Below are positions 1 to 7,941 of a DNA stretch of 48,479 nt, piece by piece. The stretch is from Chloroflexota bacterium (GTDB lineage: Bacteria > Chloroflexota > Ktedonobacteria > Ktedonobacterales > Ktedonobacteraceae). Made by a program: the position numbers and the translations under genes. The notes beneath the pieces were generated by a model. It saw only the letters and a list, made by a program, of their open reading frames with translations. It did no database searches and was not told where the DNA came from. The stretch is from assembly GCA_902812455.1 (NCBI GenBank), contig CADDZH010000030.1, forward strand, positions 1 to 48,479, read 5' to 3'. Each line of letters begins with the position of its first letter. Position 1 is the first letter of the stretch.

Positions 1-909
1 TGATTTCGTTTTCTCGAACAGGCGAATGAGTTGTTCGGTGGCTTCGCGGCGAGGGATATCGGCCATTTTGCGGCGCAGGATCGACATGGTGCGTAGTTCT
101 ATGGGGGAAAGCAGGCGTTCTTCCTGGCGCGTGCTGGATGCTCCCAGATCGATGGCCGGGAAGATGCGACGGTCGGCAAGTTCGCGTGAAAGGCGAATTT
201 CCAGGTTGCCTGTGCCTTTGAATTCCTCGTAGACTACCTCGTCGAGGCGGCTGCCCGTTTCTACGAGGCAACTGGCGACGATAGTCAGGCTGCCGCCTTC
301 CTCGAGGGTACGAGCGGCTCCGAAGACGCGCCGTCCAACCTCCAGCGCACGCGCATCGATGCCACCGGAGAGCGTGCGACTACCATAGCCACCTCGCCGG
401 TTGCGCGGGCCTTCCCACATCTCGCTGCTGATATTGTGAGCACGGGCCAGCCTCGTCAGCGAATCCAGCAGGATCACCACGTCCTTCCGCTGCTCAACCA
501 GTCGCTTGGCATCATTCAACGCCTGCTCGACGATACGGCCGTGCCGGGCTAGCGCCTGATCAAAGCTGGAGGCGTAGAGCCTGACGTTCGGCCCCCGCAC
601 TTCCATACGCCACTCGGTGACCTCCTCGGGCCGCTCGTCTACCAGGCACAGGAACAGGCTGGCGTCAGGATAGTTCTTGAGGATACCGCCGGCAATTTGC
701 CGCAGGATGGTGGTTTTGCCTGCTTTGGGCGGAGCAACGATGAGGGCGCGCTGCCCAAAGCCGAGCGGGACGAACAGGTCCATCAGGCGCGTGGTGATCG
801 GCTCCTGTCCGGTTTCCAGAGTGATGCGCCGGTTAGGGTGAATGGGCGTGAGCTTATCGAAAGGAGTGGGTGATGGTGTTCGTGATGGTTGTGGTTGTGC
901 TGGTGGCAT
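1..909 (-). CDS. rho: Rho-family transcription termination ATPase, short form, 3' end cut by window
   Basis: Hexameric RNA-dependent ATPase that releases transcripts from RNA polymerase. The 303 visible codons contain the complete Rho ATPase core: Walker A APPKAGKT, the DERPEEVTE segment, Walker [17 protein letters not shown], an R-loop-like [10 protein letters not shown], and the [10 protein letters not shown] and YEEFKGTGN segments. The reading frame runs off the window at position 1 close to the expected C-terminus. The ATG at 909 has a GAGGA ribosome site about 11 bases upstream, and an in-frame TAA lies roughly 60 bases further up. Only about 20 Pro/Gln-rich residues precede the ATPase core (LTPIHPNRR), so the N-terminal OB-fold that forms the primary RNA site in ordinary Rho is absent. 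The next gene upstream ends 91 bases away, so the missing half is not nearby in this orientation. Family assignment is very secure; whether it terminates transcription without the OB domain is open. Confidence 0.92.
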   Translation of the reverse strand, partial: MPPAQPQPSRTPSPTPFDKLTPIHPNRRITLETGQEPITTRLMDLFVPLGFGQRALIVAPPKAGKTTILRQIAGGILKNYPDASLFLCLVDERPEEVTEWRMEVRGPNVRLYASSFDQALARHGRIVEQALNDAKRLVEQRKDVVILLDSLTRLARAHNISSEMWEGPRNRRGGYGSRTLSGGIDARALEVGRRVFGAARTLEEGGSLTIVASCLVETGSRLDEVVYEEFKGTGNLEIRLSRELADRRIFPAIDLGASSTRQEERLLSPIELRTMSILRRKMADIPRREATEQLIRLFEKTKS

Positions 910-1000
910 GGTTGGTGATTTCCTCAAGGATTGTACTGTGAACCTGGGTGTGATAGTCGATTATTCCTGATCACAGTGTATCATAGACGAGCAAAGGTGG

Positions 1001-1672
1001 CTATACCTTTACCTTCAAAATATCTTCGGCAAATGCCTCAACTTCTTGATAAAACTGCTTTTTTGAAACCTCTGGCCCATTGTGGATGACATGGATATGA
1101 TCGAAAGGGATGCCAAAGCGTTGGTTAAGCTGTCCTGCCACCTCAGTGAGATATTGCTGGTGATCCCTCTGGTAATATTTGTCAAAAATAACATCTGGAA
1201 CGTAGCGATCATCCAGGGTATGTGGGTGCTCTGCTCTCGCTTTAATACGTGCCTCACATGTTGGGATATCGGAACTGATAAAGAGGAAGTACGCATCAGG
1301 CAATCTGAGCGATGGGAAAAAGGTCAGAGCCTTGCTATAATCAACTCGCGAGAATTCGATGATGAGGAGCTCTCTGCTGTCGTCCGCTAACTTCTTGCGC
1401 CGTTGAATATTATGATGAAGCCTCTGCAAGGCTTCGTTACATACCTCGAGATCAAGCACTTCAAAACCATCGTATTCCAGGTACTGTATCAAACGAAAAC
1501 GCTTTTTTTCGCTACCTGCTTTTTGCTCCTTCTGGCACATTCTGTACAAAATACCGTAGTCCTTAAAACGTCGAGCCTGGAACTTTTTTCGTTTGGCAAA
1601 TGACTTGATGTGACGTGCTGCTGCCGATTTACCACTACCGGGAAGGCCTAAAACGAACAAAATAATACCCAT
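1001..1672 (-). CDS. P-loop kinase-like NTPase, paralogue 1 of 3
   Basis: A 223-residue protein of a family I cannot name, beginning with a nucleotide-kinase-like P-loop GLPGSGKS at residues 9-16. It shares five blocks with the two following genes: the P-loop, DYxILxxxC (39-46), GFEVLD (69-74), EFSRVDYSKAL (106-115) and DDRYVPDVIFDKYYQRD (154-170). The layout (P-loop, mid-chain acidic/Arg block, C-terminal Arg-rich lid-like stretch) suggests a small-molecule or nucleotide kinase, but no substrate can be inferred. The open frame extends upstream to 1825, but the ATG at 1672 has a GGAG site 7 bases upstream and starts right at the first beta strand, so I chose it. It is cytoplasmic, with no signal or membrane segment. 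It lies in an A+T-richer stretch together with its paralogues. Confidence 0.85.
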   Translation of the reverse strand: MGIILFVLGLPGSGKSAAARHIKSFAKRKKFQARRFKDYGILYRMCQKEQKAGSEKKRFRLIQYLEYDGFEVLDLEVCNEALQRLHHNIQRRKKLADDSRELLIIEFSRVDYSKALTFFPSLRLPDAYFLFISSDIPTCEARIKARAEHPHTLDDRYVPDVIFDKYYQRDHQQYLTEVAGQLNQRFGIPFDHIHVIHNGPEVSKKQFYQEVEAFAEDILKVKV

Positions 1673-1873
1673 GATGCACTCCGGGATAAGCATACATGTT
1701 GCTGCGAAAATCACACACTTGACGTAATAATACACGATGAATTGCGAAGATACAATATTTGAATGCATCAATGTATCTGGCGCGTAGATAAGTAATGAAA
1801 AAGATCTGAGAACTTGTAGAGGCACAGCACAGTGGAGACGAAATGCAGAAAATTAAATATATGTAATGCCCAA

Positions 1874-2683
1874 TCAGACGGATACACTACTCACAAGCAG
1901 CCTCTCGTCAATATCATCAACTTTCTCTTTTTCATTAACTTCCCCTGCTTGCATTTCGCAAAGTGGGGAAGGACAAAGATTGCTATAAGTTTCTGTATAA
2001 GGAGTATGAGGGGGGACTAGAAGGCCAGTAATTCGTCGAGGTTGAGAAGCAGGCTCTATGAGGGTGTGAGCATATGGCCGGATGCAATCATGCAAAAATT
2101 CATCTCGTGAGCCATCTGTTCTCATGAGTTGGATTTGATGATCGCTCAATCCAAATGCTTCTTGTAATTGGCGAACAGTTTCCTGAGTAGCATCAGCTTG
2201 ATAATAACCTTCCATAATGTTAGCCGGCACATACGTGTCATCAACAAATTCGCGATATCTCGTACGCTGGCATATTCTTGCTATACATGTATCTACATCT
2301 GACTCTAATATCAAGAAATGCGCGCCTTTAAGGAAAGCAGGATCGAACTGTGAGAGAGCTTGAACGTAGTCACTCCTCGCGAACTCAATAATCGCAAGCC
2401 TGGGCAGGTCCAATTCATGTCTATCAAGTGCTTTTCTGGCTTTATATTGAATGATATGAAGGGCAGTATCAAGAATAGAAAAATCAAGAACCTCAAATCC
2501 TCCAAACTCAGTTGGGCGAATTTGGGTATGTGAACGATCAGCAGAACATATGCAATGCAGTATGTTATAGTCGGCAATAGAATAGGGAGACCAGAATTCA
2601 TGCTGCGCGATCTTCGCGATATAGCGTCTTACTGTGGATTTACCGCTGCCTGGCCTACCTAAGAGGAAAAGTTTTGCTGCCAT
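1874..2683 (-). CDS. P-loop kinase-like NTPase, paralogue 2 of 3, with C-terminal extension
   Basis: A 269-residue paralogue of the flanking genes, with P-loop GRPGSGKS (9-16), DYNILHCIC (39-47), GGFEVLD (61-67), EFARSDYVQAL (100-110) and DDTYVPANIMEGYYQAD (148-164). It differs by an extra tail of roughly 55 residues after about position 212, rich in Pro, Thr, Glu and Asp and probably disordered. The ATG at 2683 follows AAAGGA with 7 bases of spacing; an upstream ATG at 2716 has no good site. Identity to the other two copies looks low outside the five blocks, so these are old paralogues rather than a recent duplication. A DNA element shared with paralogue 3 lies 112-140 bases upstream. Function unknown; ATP or GTP binding is an inference from the P-loop. 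Confidence 0.85.
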   Translation of the reverse strand: MAAKLFLLGRPGSGKSTVRRYIAKIAQHEFWSPYSIADYNILHCICSADRSHTQIRPTEFGGFEVLDFSILDTALHIIQYKARKALDRHELDLPRLAIIEFARSDYVQALSQFDPAFLKGAHFLILESDVDTCIARICQRTRYREFVDDTYVPANIMEGYYQADATQETVRQLQEAFGLSDHQIQLMRTDGSRDEFLHDCIRPYAHTLIEPASQPRRITGLLVPPHTPYTETYSNLCPSPLCEMQAGEVNEKEKVDDIDERLLVSSVSV

Positions 2684-2794
2684 ATCCGTGTCCTTTCTGA
2701 ACATGGCTTGTCCCACTCAGTCACGTTCTTTAGCTAGAACCGTTTCATCGATGCATATTGTTATGTTACAAAGAAATGTATCGATACTACCTGG

Positions 2795-2823
2795 AACGAT
2801 TTGACAATGTACGAGTAACCTAT
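2795..2823 (-). promoter_or_regulatory. Shared upstream element, copy 1 (candidate promoter or operator)
   Basis: Plus-strand AACGATTTGA (2795-2804), 7 bases, then CGAGTAACCTA (2812-2822). The same two words with a 9-base gap occur at 3832-3861. Both copies lie 110-160 bases upstream of a minus-strand P-loop gene, so common regulation is likely. I do not recognise the binding protein. Confidence 0.5.
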
Positions 2824-2910
2824 GTGCTGATGTTTAGGAAATTTGTACTAATTATACTTTAGTCTTATACTCATTAGTATGAAGGGGCATCGGCGGGATA
2901 TCTTTGAGAG

Positions 2911-2955
2911 CGGCAACATGCCCATTGTAAAATTGAAATATGAGCATGTTGCCCG
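2911..2955. other. Imperfect inverted repeat after P-loop gene 3
   Basis: CGGCAACATGC (2911-2921) pairs with GCATGTTGCCCG (2944-2955) with one bulged C and a 22-base loop. It lies just past the minus-strand stop at 2987 and could be a weak terminator or processing hairpin for that transcript. No T-run follows, so this is uncertain. Confidence 0.35.
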
Positions 2956-2986
2956 CGGAAAATAACGTGAACGAGGCTGCAGCTTT

Positions 2987-3700
2987 TCAGTGTGTCAAGG
3001 CCTGCACAAGTTCAGATTCTGCCGAGAGGGTGTGTTCAGGAGACGGCAATATACCCCATGCGCTAAAGATCGCCTTAATAGCCTCAACAACCCTAATTTC
3101 TTTGAATTCATCCTCTGTTAACTCGCAATTCTCAATAATCTGGATGCGTGAGCCAGGAATACCGTAATTCTCCGTAAGCAGTCTTCCTACTGTCTCCCGG
3201 TAATCCTGCCGATCCTCCCTGTAATACTCCTCGAAGATGAACTCAGATACATAATGGTCATCTTCTGTACGGTTGGGTTTTTTCACACGGTTTTCGATGC
3301 GTAATCTGCATTCTAGAATTGGAGCCTTAATAAATATAAAGTTAGCCTCACTGAGGAACTCAATAAAAAACTCTTCCAAGGCAAAGCTGTAATCGTTACG
3401 CGAAAATTCGACAGCAATGAGCTGGTTTGAATTAGTGGCCCCCTTCATTGCCTCTCGAATTTCATCTTTAAGTCTTTTAAGGGCACTATTGAATGCGTTG
3501 TGATCAAGCACGTCGAATGCGCCATTGCCTATTGGACGCAAACGCTTGTCGTGCTTTTCGTAACACATCTTTTTAAGGATGTTGTAGTCGTTGATGTGTA
3601 CTACAGACCATCCTTCATAATGTTCTGGTAAGTACTTTTCGATTTTATGAGCCGCCGTTGACTTGCCACTACCAGGTAAACCTAAGATGAACAAAATCAT
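2987..3700 (-). CDS. P-loop kinase-like NTPase, paralogue 3 of 3
   Basis: A 237-residue third member, with P-loop GLPGSGKS (7-14), DYNILKKMC (38-46), GAFDVLD (60-66), EFSRNDYSFAL (98-108) and DDHYVSEFIFEEYYRED (147-163). It is closer to paralogue 1 than to paralogue 2 in the last block. I start it at the ATG at 3700, which opens directly on the first beta strand; GAGGG lies about 11 bases upstream, while the open frame extends ten codons further. All three genes point the same way but are separated by about 200-300 bases, and two have their own upstream element, so they are probably separate transcripts rather than one operon. Substrate and pathway are unknown. Confidence 0.85.
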   Translation of the reverse strand: MILFILGLPGSGKSTAAHKIEKYLPEHYEGWSVVHINDYNILKKMCYEKHDKRLRPIGNGAFDVLDHNAFNSALKRLKDEIREAMKGATNSNQLIAVEFSRNDYSFALEEFFIEFLSEANFIFIKAPILECRLRIENRVKKPNRTEDDHYVSEFIFEEYYREDRQDYRETVGRLLTENYGIPGSRIQIIENCELTEDEFKEIRVVEAIKAIFSAWGILPSPEHTLSAESELVQALTH

Positions 3701-3831
3701 GATACCTACACCCTCTTCCAAAAATGACAAGAATCACAGTACTTCCCTTCTTGAGACACTGTGAGACGATTTGTACCACGCTCTCCAATTGGAGAAGGCG
3801 TGCTAGAGATTTGAGAACTCTATGTCAACAC

Positions 3832-3861
3832 AACGATTTGATATAGTGTGCGAGTAACCTA
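3832..3861 (-). promoter_or_regulatory. Shared upstream element, copy 2
   Basis: AACGATTTGA (3832-3841), 9 bases, then CGAGTAACCTA (3851-3861), matching 2795-2823. It is 132-161 bases upstream of the ATG of P-loop gene 3. No such copy is visible upstream of P-loop gene 1. Confidence 0.5.
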
Positions 3862-3922
3862 GATAGCCTAAATGTGGTAGTGTATCCGTTGTATGCTGTA
3901 CTGCATTATCCCCTCGGACCGC

Positions 3923-6133
3923 TTACCCTTTTCTATCACCTCCTTCAGGATGCTGTAATTTTACCCATTGCCATTCAACCGGATCCCAGCTCCAAACACC
4001 CAGTCCCAACCTCAGCAAATGGTCAAATTCCTTCCTGATTATTGAAGCAACAGCCGCTTGAAGATCAGAGGGATCAAGTTTATCTCTATCTACGAGGAGG
4101 CGCTGCCGCTGCATAAGCTCATATGCCTTAATTGCGGGATAGCAGTTTATACCCATTCGAACCGTGATTTCGGCCTGAACGCGCATTTCTAGAGGAGTGG
4201 GCTGTTCGGTTGAAAAACGCAGTGCGTCAATCACATATGTGCCATCAAGCTCTTTCTTAAGTTCCCAGGCTTTAACCCGTGCCTCGTCGAGTGGGATACC
4301 CCCCAGAAAAACATAAAATCGATCCCCGTAGGCATGACACAACTGTAAATCACCACTAGGGAAAAGGGTTTTCAACTTGTCCCTTGCGCGAATTGCCACC
4401 TGACGGCTGAGATTGCGAGTCATTACCTCACCGTATTTTTGAGTGAGGCTTGTTTGATCGTTCACATCAAAACAATAAAACGTGAGTACATCGTTACTAT
4501 AATAGTACTTGACCATCGCTGCTCTGTGATCTTTTATGTTGTCTCGTGCTGGAAGCTCGGATAGAGGGGCTTTAAGGTCATTGCGTGACCAAATGTCACG
4601 TAGCAACTTCTCCAAGCGGTTAATAAGTTCAGTTTCCGAGTATACTTCCTTAATGTCGAAAGCCTGATCGGCCAAAGCAGGTTTTTCAATAAGTGGCTTG
4701 AGTTGATCTGCAACCTTGAAGCGAACATGAAAAGTGAGTAATAGTTCCTGTGCCATGCGAGCGATCATCCGCAACAAACGTTGATCATCTTCATTGAATG
4801 CATCCTGTTGACTTGATGCCAGGTAGATCGCCCCTAATGGTCTGGCTTCTTCACCTTCAATGGGAATGGCAATGCAGGAACCAAGCGGCTGCTCCAAGTC
4901 ATAGTTGAAGATAGACTCATCTTGAGCGACAGCACGATGGCGATAGCAAATGCGCCCGCTTTGATAGGCTCGCATACTTACGCTCATCACGGTGTCAGTG
5001 GGTCGGATGATAGTTCTTTCCAGTTTTTCTTTATATGCCTCTGGGGCGTTCGCGCTTACTGCTTCTACAATAAGCTGGTGCTCTGATACCGCTAGCTGCG
5101 GGTTGCGTGGTGTAAGGATGCAGGCGAAGCGCCATCCTTTGTCGCAGCCCATGCTTACCGCCAGATCTGCAAGACGGGTCAGATGAATTCTTTTAGTAGG
5201 ATTCTCGGCTGCCTCTGGCATAAAATCGGCGATGGGGAATGAGAAACTACGCTGTCCTGCTCTGAAGAATGGGAGCCATTCCTGTTTCTGCTCATAGAGC
5301 GGTGCGAGCAGGCGCCGAATAGTCGTCCGAACCTGTGAGTTGATGTTGAGCTGTCCTGGTTTCCTCTGGACGACGGTCCAGGTGTTGTCTTGCATAGCCT
5401 CCTGCGGATGCATCCGAAAGTCGGTAGGTACTTCGAAGGAGGGGCGTGCTGTGTAGAGCAGGTAAAACGAGTAGCCGGGGCGTAGCCAGCCAATCAGGCA
5501 CTCGCCCAGGTCAGCTATGTTCTCAGGTGTCACTGAAGTTGGGATGTTTGAGCCAAGTGGCAGAACCAGACCGATGATTGTTTTAGGATTGTACTCGGCC
5601 AGTAGCGAAAGTGAGAGGCGCAGCGCATTGGTCGCGTAAAAGCGCCAGAACAGCTCGTTATCTGCGTTATCGATTAGTTGATCGATATGAGGAGGCGGAA
5701 CTACTTCTTCCTGTGGTTTTTGGGTTTTTAGAGAACTCCATTCCTTCGTTCCCAGGAATGAGGATTGTTGGCGCAAGATATCGACTACGTTTCTGATGGT
5801 ATCGATGCTTTGATCAATTTCTGAAGGAGAGTAGTTTGCATCCATCAGCACGCGAATAACTGCCAAGCGGTCTAAATCAGCAGGAGCATACTGGCGGTGC
5901 CGTTTGCTGTCTTGCTCAGTAAGGGAATTGCTCTCGGGCCGTTGGGGCTTTAGCCATCCACGTTTATTTTCCCAATCGCGCAATTGGTTCTCAGTGAATC
6001 CGAATAATTTGGCGGCGCGGCCAATTGTTACTGTCGCTTCAGAGCGTGCTTCGCTCATAAGCTCCTGAATGCGCTCTCGAACCTCTTCTTGTTGCAAGAA
6101 CTCACCAATGGCTTGCCTTCTCCGCTCGTTCAT
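3923..6133 (-). CDS. MerR-type HTH regulator with GAF domain and degenerate GGDEF-like domain
   Basis: A 736-residue cytoplasmic sensor-regulator. Residues about 34-110 form a MerR-type winged helix-turn-helix (VTIGRAAKLFGFTENQLRDW, then a RQYAPADLDRL wing). A middle region of unclear family follows. Residues about 330-505 resemble a GAF domain, including the typical SCIAIPI and LGAIYLAS strands. Residues about 555-690 resemble a diguanylate cyclase fold (FDVNDQTSLTQKYGE, later CHAYGDRFYVFL), but the GGDEF signature reads YGDRF, so catalysis is doubtful and a ligand-sensing role is more likely. The ATG at 6133 has GGAG five bases upstream; the frame opens nine codons earlier without a better site. 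A TATAAT-like hexamer on the minus strand at 6214-6219 could be its -10. It may respond to a small molecule and control neighbouring genes; that is inference. Confidence 0.8.
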   Translation of the reverse strand: MNERRRQAIGEFLQQEEVRERIQELMSEARSEATVTIGRAAKLFGFTENQLRDWENKRGWLKPQRPESNSLTEQDSKRHRQYAPADLDRLAVIRVLMDANYSPSEIDQSIDTIRNVVDILRQQSSFLGTKEWSSLKTQKPQEEVVPPPHIDQLIDNADNELFWRFYATNALRLSLSLLAEYNPKTIIGLVLPLGSNIPTSVTPENIADLGECLIGWLRPGYSFYLLYTARPSFEVPTDFRMHPQEAMQDNTWTVVQRKPGQLNINSQVRTTIRRLLAPLYEQKQEWLPFFRAGQRSFSFPIADFMPEAAENPTKRIHLTRLADLAVSMGCDKGWRFACILTPRNPQLAVSEHQLIVEAVSANAPEAYKEKLERTIIRPTDTVMSVSMRAYQSGRICYRHRAVAQDESIFNYDLEQPLGSCIAIPIEGEEARPLGAIYLASSQQDAFNEDDQRLLRMIARMAQELLLTFHVRFKVADQLKPLIEKPALADQAFDIKEVYSETELINRLEKLLRDIWSRNDLKAPLSELPARDNIKDHRAAMVKYYYSNDVLTFYCFDVNDQTSLTQKYGEVMTRNLSRQVAIRARDKLKTLFPSGDLQLCHAYGDRFYVFLGGIPLDEARVKAWELKKELDGTYVIDALRFSTEQPTPLEMRVQAEITVRMGINCYPAIKAYELMQRQRLLVDRDKLDPSDLQAAVASIIRKEFDHLLRLGLGVWSWDPVEWQWVKLQHPEGGDRKG

Positions 6134-6674
6134 TTCCGCTCCATTGCCAGGTATTAGCACGCATTTGTAACGGTTGAGGTAGAAAATAAAAGATTATTTA
6201 CTTTTTCTATCTCATTATAACGTATCTACCCTAAAGATCTAGTAGATGACGATGACCACTATGCCTAAAAGAGAGCTTTGTTTGTTTATCTTATCCTATC
6301 TTATCAAATTATTTGATGTTGTCAAGGGCTTTGTCGATGATCAGGACTAAATGACGAGTATGGCCTGACGGCTAGACCATAAAAATGAAACAGAATGACA
6401 CAAGTTGATATTTTCTCATATTATTTACTATGATTGGCTTGTGTGAAAATCTCGTGAACGATAAATATCAGTTTTATTGAGCCTTGAAAAACAAGAAAAA
6501 TTATGTTATATACCTCTTGGAGTGATGTGATTGCCATAGGTAATATTAACATCTGGAACATTTCATAGGTTATCTGTTCTACATATTTTGGAGTTCTTAG
6601 GAAACTGTCCCTTTGTAAGTGAGCAAGTTAGTTTCCTGTAAAAACGGATGAGCAAACTTATGGAGGTTTAACCT
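6134..6674. other. A+T-rich divergent intergenic region
   Basis: About 540 bases without a supportable gene, markedly A+T-rich, between the divergently transcribed MerR-GAF gene and the sigma-like gene. It must hold promoters in both directions. Visible signals are a minus-strand TATAAT at 6214-6219 and an inverted repeat at 6599-6637. GGAAC at 6555-6559, followed 16 bases later by GTTCTA, resembles an ECF sigma promoter for the plus-strand gene, but this is weak. Confidence 0.5.
6599..6637 (+). promoter_or_regulatory. Inverted repeat upstream of the sigma-like gene
   Basis: AGGAAACT (6599-6606) and AGTTTCCT (6630-6637) form a perfect 8-base inverted repeat with a 23-base loop, ending 37 bases before the ATG. 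It may be a 5' leader hairpin or a paired operator. Confidence 0.4.
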
Positions 6675-7364
6675 ATGAATATGTATCCAGGTGGCTCCAG
6701 TGCCTCTAAACAGGATACCAGCACAGAAATAAACTGGTATAGCATTTACTGCTTGCTTTCCGCTGTTGTGACTAAATGGGTCCTTTCTGCTCGTATACCT
6801 CTATGGTTGCCGCAACGGAATGAGATTATTGACGAGATAGTTCAAGAAACTGTTGCTCGTACCTTACAACGGCTGCGACGAGCATTAAAAGGTGAGCTTC
6901 CTCCTGTTCAATCCCTCAGATTCATTTGCATCAGGATTGCTCACAATTACTTCATTGATTTGATACGACATGACAGGCGTTTTGCCTACATTGCGTATGA
7001 ACCATCAAATGACTGCCAGTTCAGACTGTATGTCGAAGTAAAAGATCTCATTGATTTCTCGGAGGTTGCTACTGAAAACCTGCATACCGAATCTCTCTTT
7101 AGTCTTATAGCGGCTGAGGTTGTCAACTTTCCGCCGAAACTCCGTACTGCGCTGCTTATAGACCTTGCCAGCAGGATGTCCTTCAAAGGAGAGCCTAGTG
7201 CTCTCCAGCAAGCGTTCCTGCAAGCAGGAATAGATCTTGAGCAATATGCCCATCAAGCTCCTACCGATCCTGTAGCACGAAGCCGCCAGGCTTCTCTAGC
7301 GAGCCTTGCATACAAAAGAATTAGCGAATTGCGGTGTGTACGAGAATATCTCCTGTCTGCTTAG
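6675..7364 (+). CDS. Sigma-70-like (ECF-type) protein
   Basis: A 229-residue protein whose first half looks like sigma region 2: EIVQETVARTLQRL (DLVQE-type helix), then RFICIRIAHNYFIDLIRHDRR, matching the FRAWLYRIARNRAIDLLRR pattern that contacts the -10 element. The C-terminal half is long for region 4 and poorly matched, though FPPKLRTALLIDLASRMS is reminiscent of its first helix. It starts at the ATG at 6675 behind TGGAGG with 8 bases of spacing, a strong site. No anti-sigma factor is adjacent; the small membrane protein 69 bases downstream could be a partner but has no anti-sigma features. It may direct RNA polymerase to a small regulon. It could alternatively be a degenerate sigma-like regulator. 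Confidence 0.7.
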   Translation: MNMYPGGSSASKQDTSTEINWYSIYCLLSAVVTKWVLSARIPLWLPQRNEIIDEIVQETVARTLQRLRRALKGELPPVQSLRFICIRIAHNYFIDLIRHDRRFAYIAYEPSNDCQFRLYVEVKDLIDFSEVATENLHTESLFSLIAAEVVNFPPKLRTALLIDLASRMSFKGEPSALQQAFLQAGIDLEQYAHQAPTDPVARSRQASLASLAYKRISELRCVREYLLSA

Positions 7365-7433
7365 CAAATTTCCATTGTTCTCCGTAGCTCGTCCCTTAGG
7401 GGCTATTCTTGCTGCAATTTGAGGCGGGTTGAA

Positions 7434-7739
7434 ATGAAACACGAACGACATATGGTTCATTCAAGGAAGAACACGATGCAACGCTTCAGCACACTAGCGT
7501 TTCTTATAACGCTCGCGATTTTTGTCACTCTGTTCATGTTCCTGATAGCATTAATTGTTTACGTATTGGGGCCATATGCAAAGATTTTCGTCTATGTATT
7601 TTGTATTCCTGTAGCTGCGGTTATGGTACTGTTTGGACTGATTCTGCTGGTTTTAGCATTAGCGGATGTAATTCACTTTTATGCTGTGAAGTGGCGGCAT
7701 CGAGAACACCAATATCGCATTATGAGAGATCATCGATAG
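7434..7739 (+). CDS. Small two-helix membrane protein
   Basis: A 101-residue protein starting at the ATG at 7434 behind GAGGCGGG (spacing about 9). A basic N-terminus of about 20 residues is followed by two long hydrophobic segments, FLITLAIFVTLFMFLIALIV and a second run around VFCIPVAAVMVLFGLILLVL, and then a basic His/Arg-rich tail. This predicts a two-pass inner membrane protein with both ends cytoplasmic. I do not recognise the family. It follows the sigma-like gene by 69 bases on the same strand and may be co-transcribed. Confidence 0.65.
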   Translation: MKHERHMVHSRKNTMQRFSTLAFLITLAIFVTLFMFLIALIVYVLGPYAKIFVYVFCIPVAAVMVLFGLILLVLALADVIHFYAVKWRHREHQYRIMRDHR

Positions 7740-7834
7740 TTTGAATAATCTGCTCTGGCTAACTTGTTAAGCAATAGCTTGGCTCAAGCGCTCTCGACGA
7801 GTAGGACGAGGAGAGAGCAGAAAGGAAGGGACAG

Positions 7835-7939
7835 ATGTTTATCGACATACAAACGCTGTTGATCATCATTTTGGTCGCCTTTATCGTCGGGTTGATGATC
7901 GGTATCAGCTTAGCGCGTCCGCGATATGGACGTTATTAA
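7835..7939 (+). CDS. 34-residue single-helix membrane microprotein
   Basis: A tiny ORF starting with ATG at 7835 behind AAAGGAAGGG, a good ribosome site. It begins MFIDIQTLLIIILVAFIV, continues with a short Gly/Ile/Met-rich stretch and ends ARPRYGRY. The pattern is a short acidic N-terminus, one membrane helix of about 22 residues and a positively charged C-terminus, predicting an N-out/C-in single-pass protein. Its stop lies two bases from the end of the convergent M48 peptidase gene. It is too short for most gene callers; the ribosome site and clean hydrophobic pattern support it. Function unknown. Confidence 0.55.
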   Translation: MFIDIQTLLIIILVAFIVGLMIGISLARPRYGRY

Positions 7940-7941
7940 TG

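Noticed and set aside
6550..6580. ECF-type GGAAC promoter before the sigma-like gene
   Set aside because: GGAAC and GTTCTA have suitable spacing, but one weak match in an A+T-rich region of 540 bases is expected by chance; noted only in the region entry.
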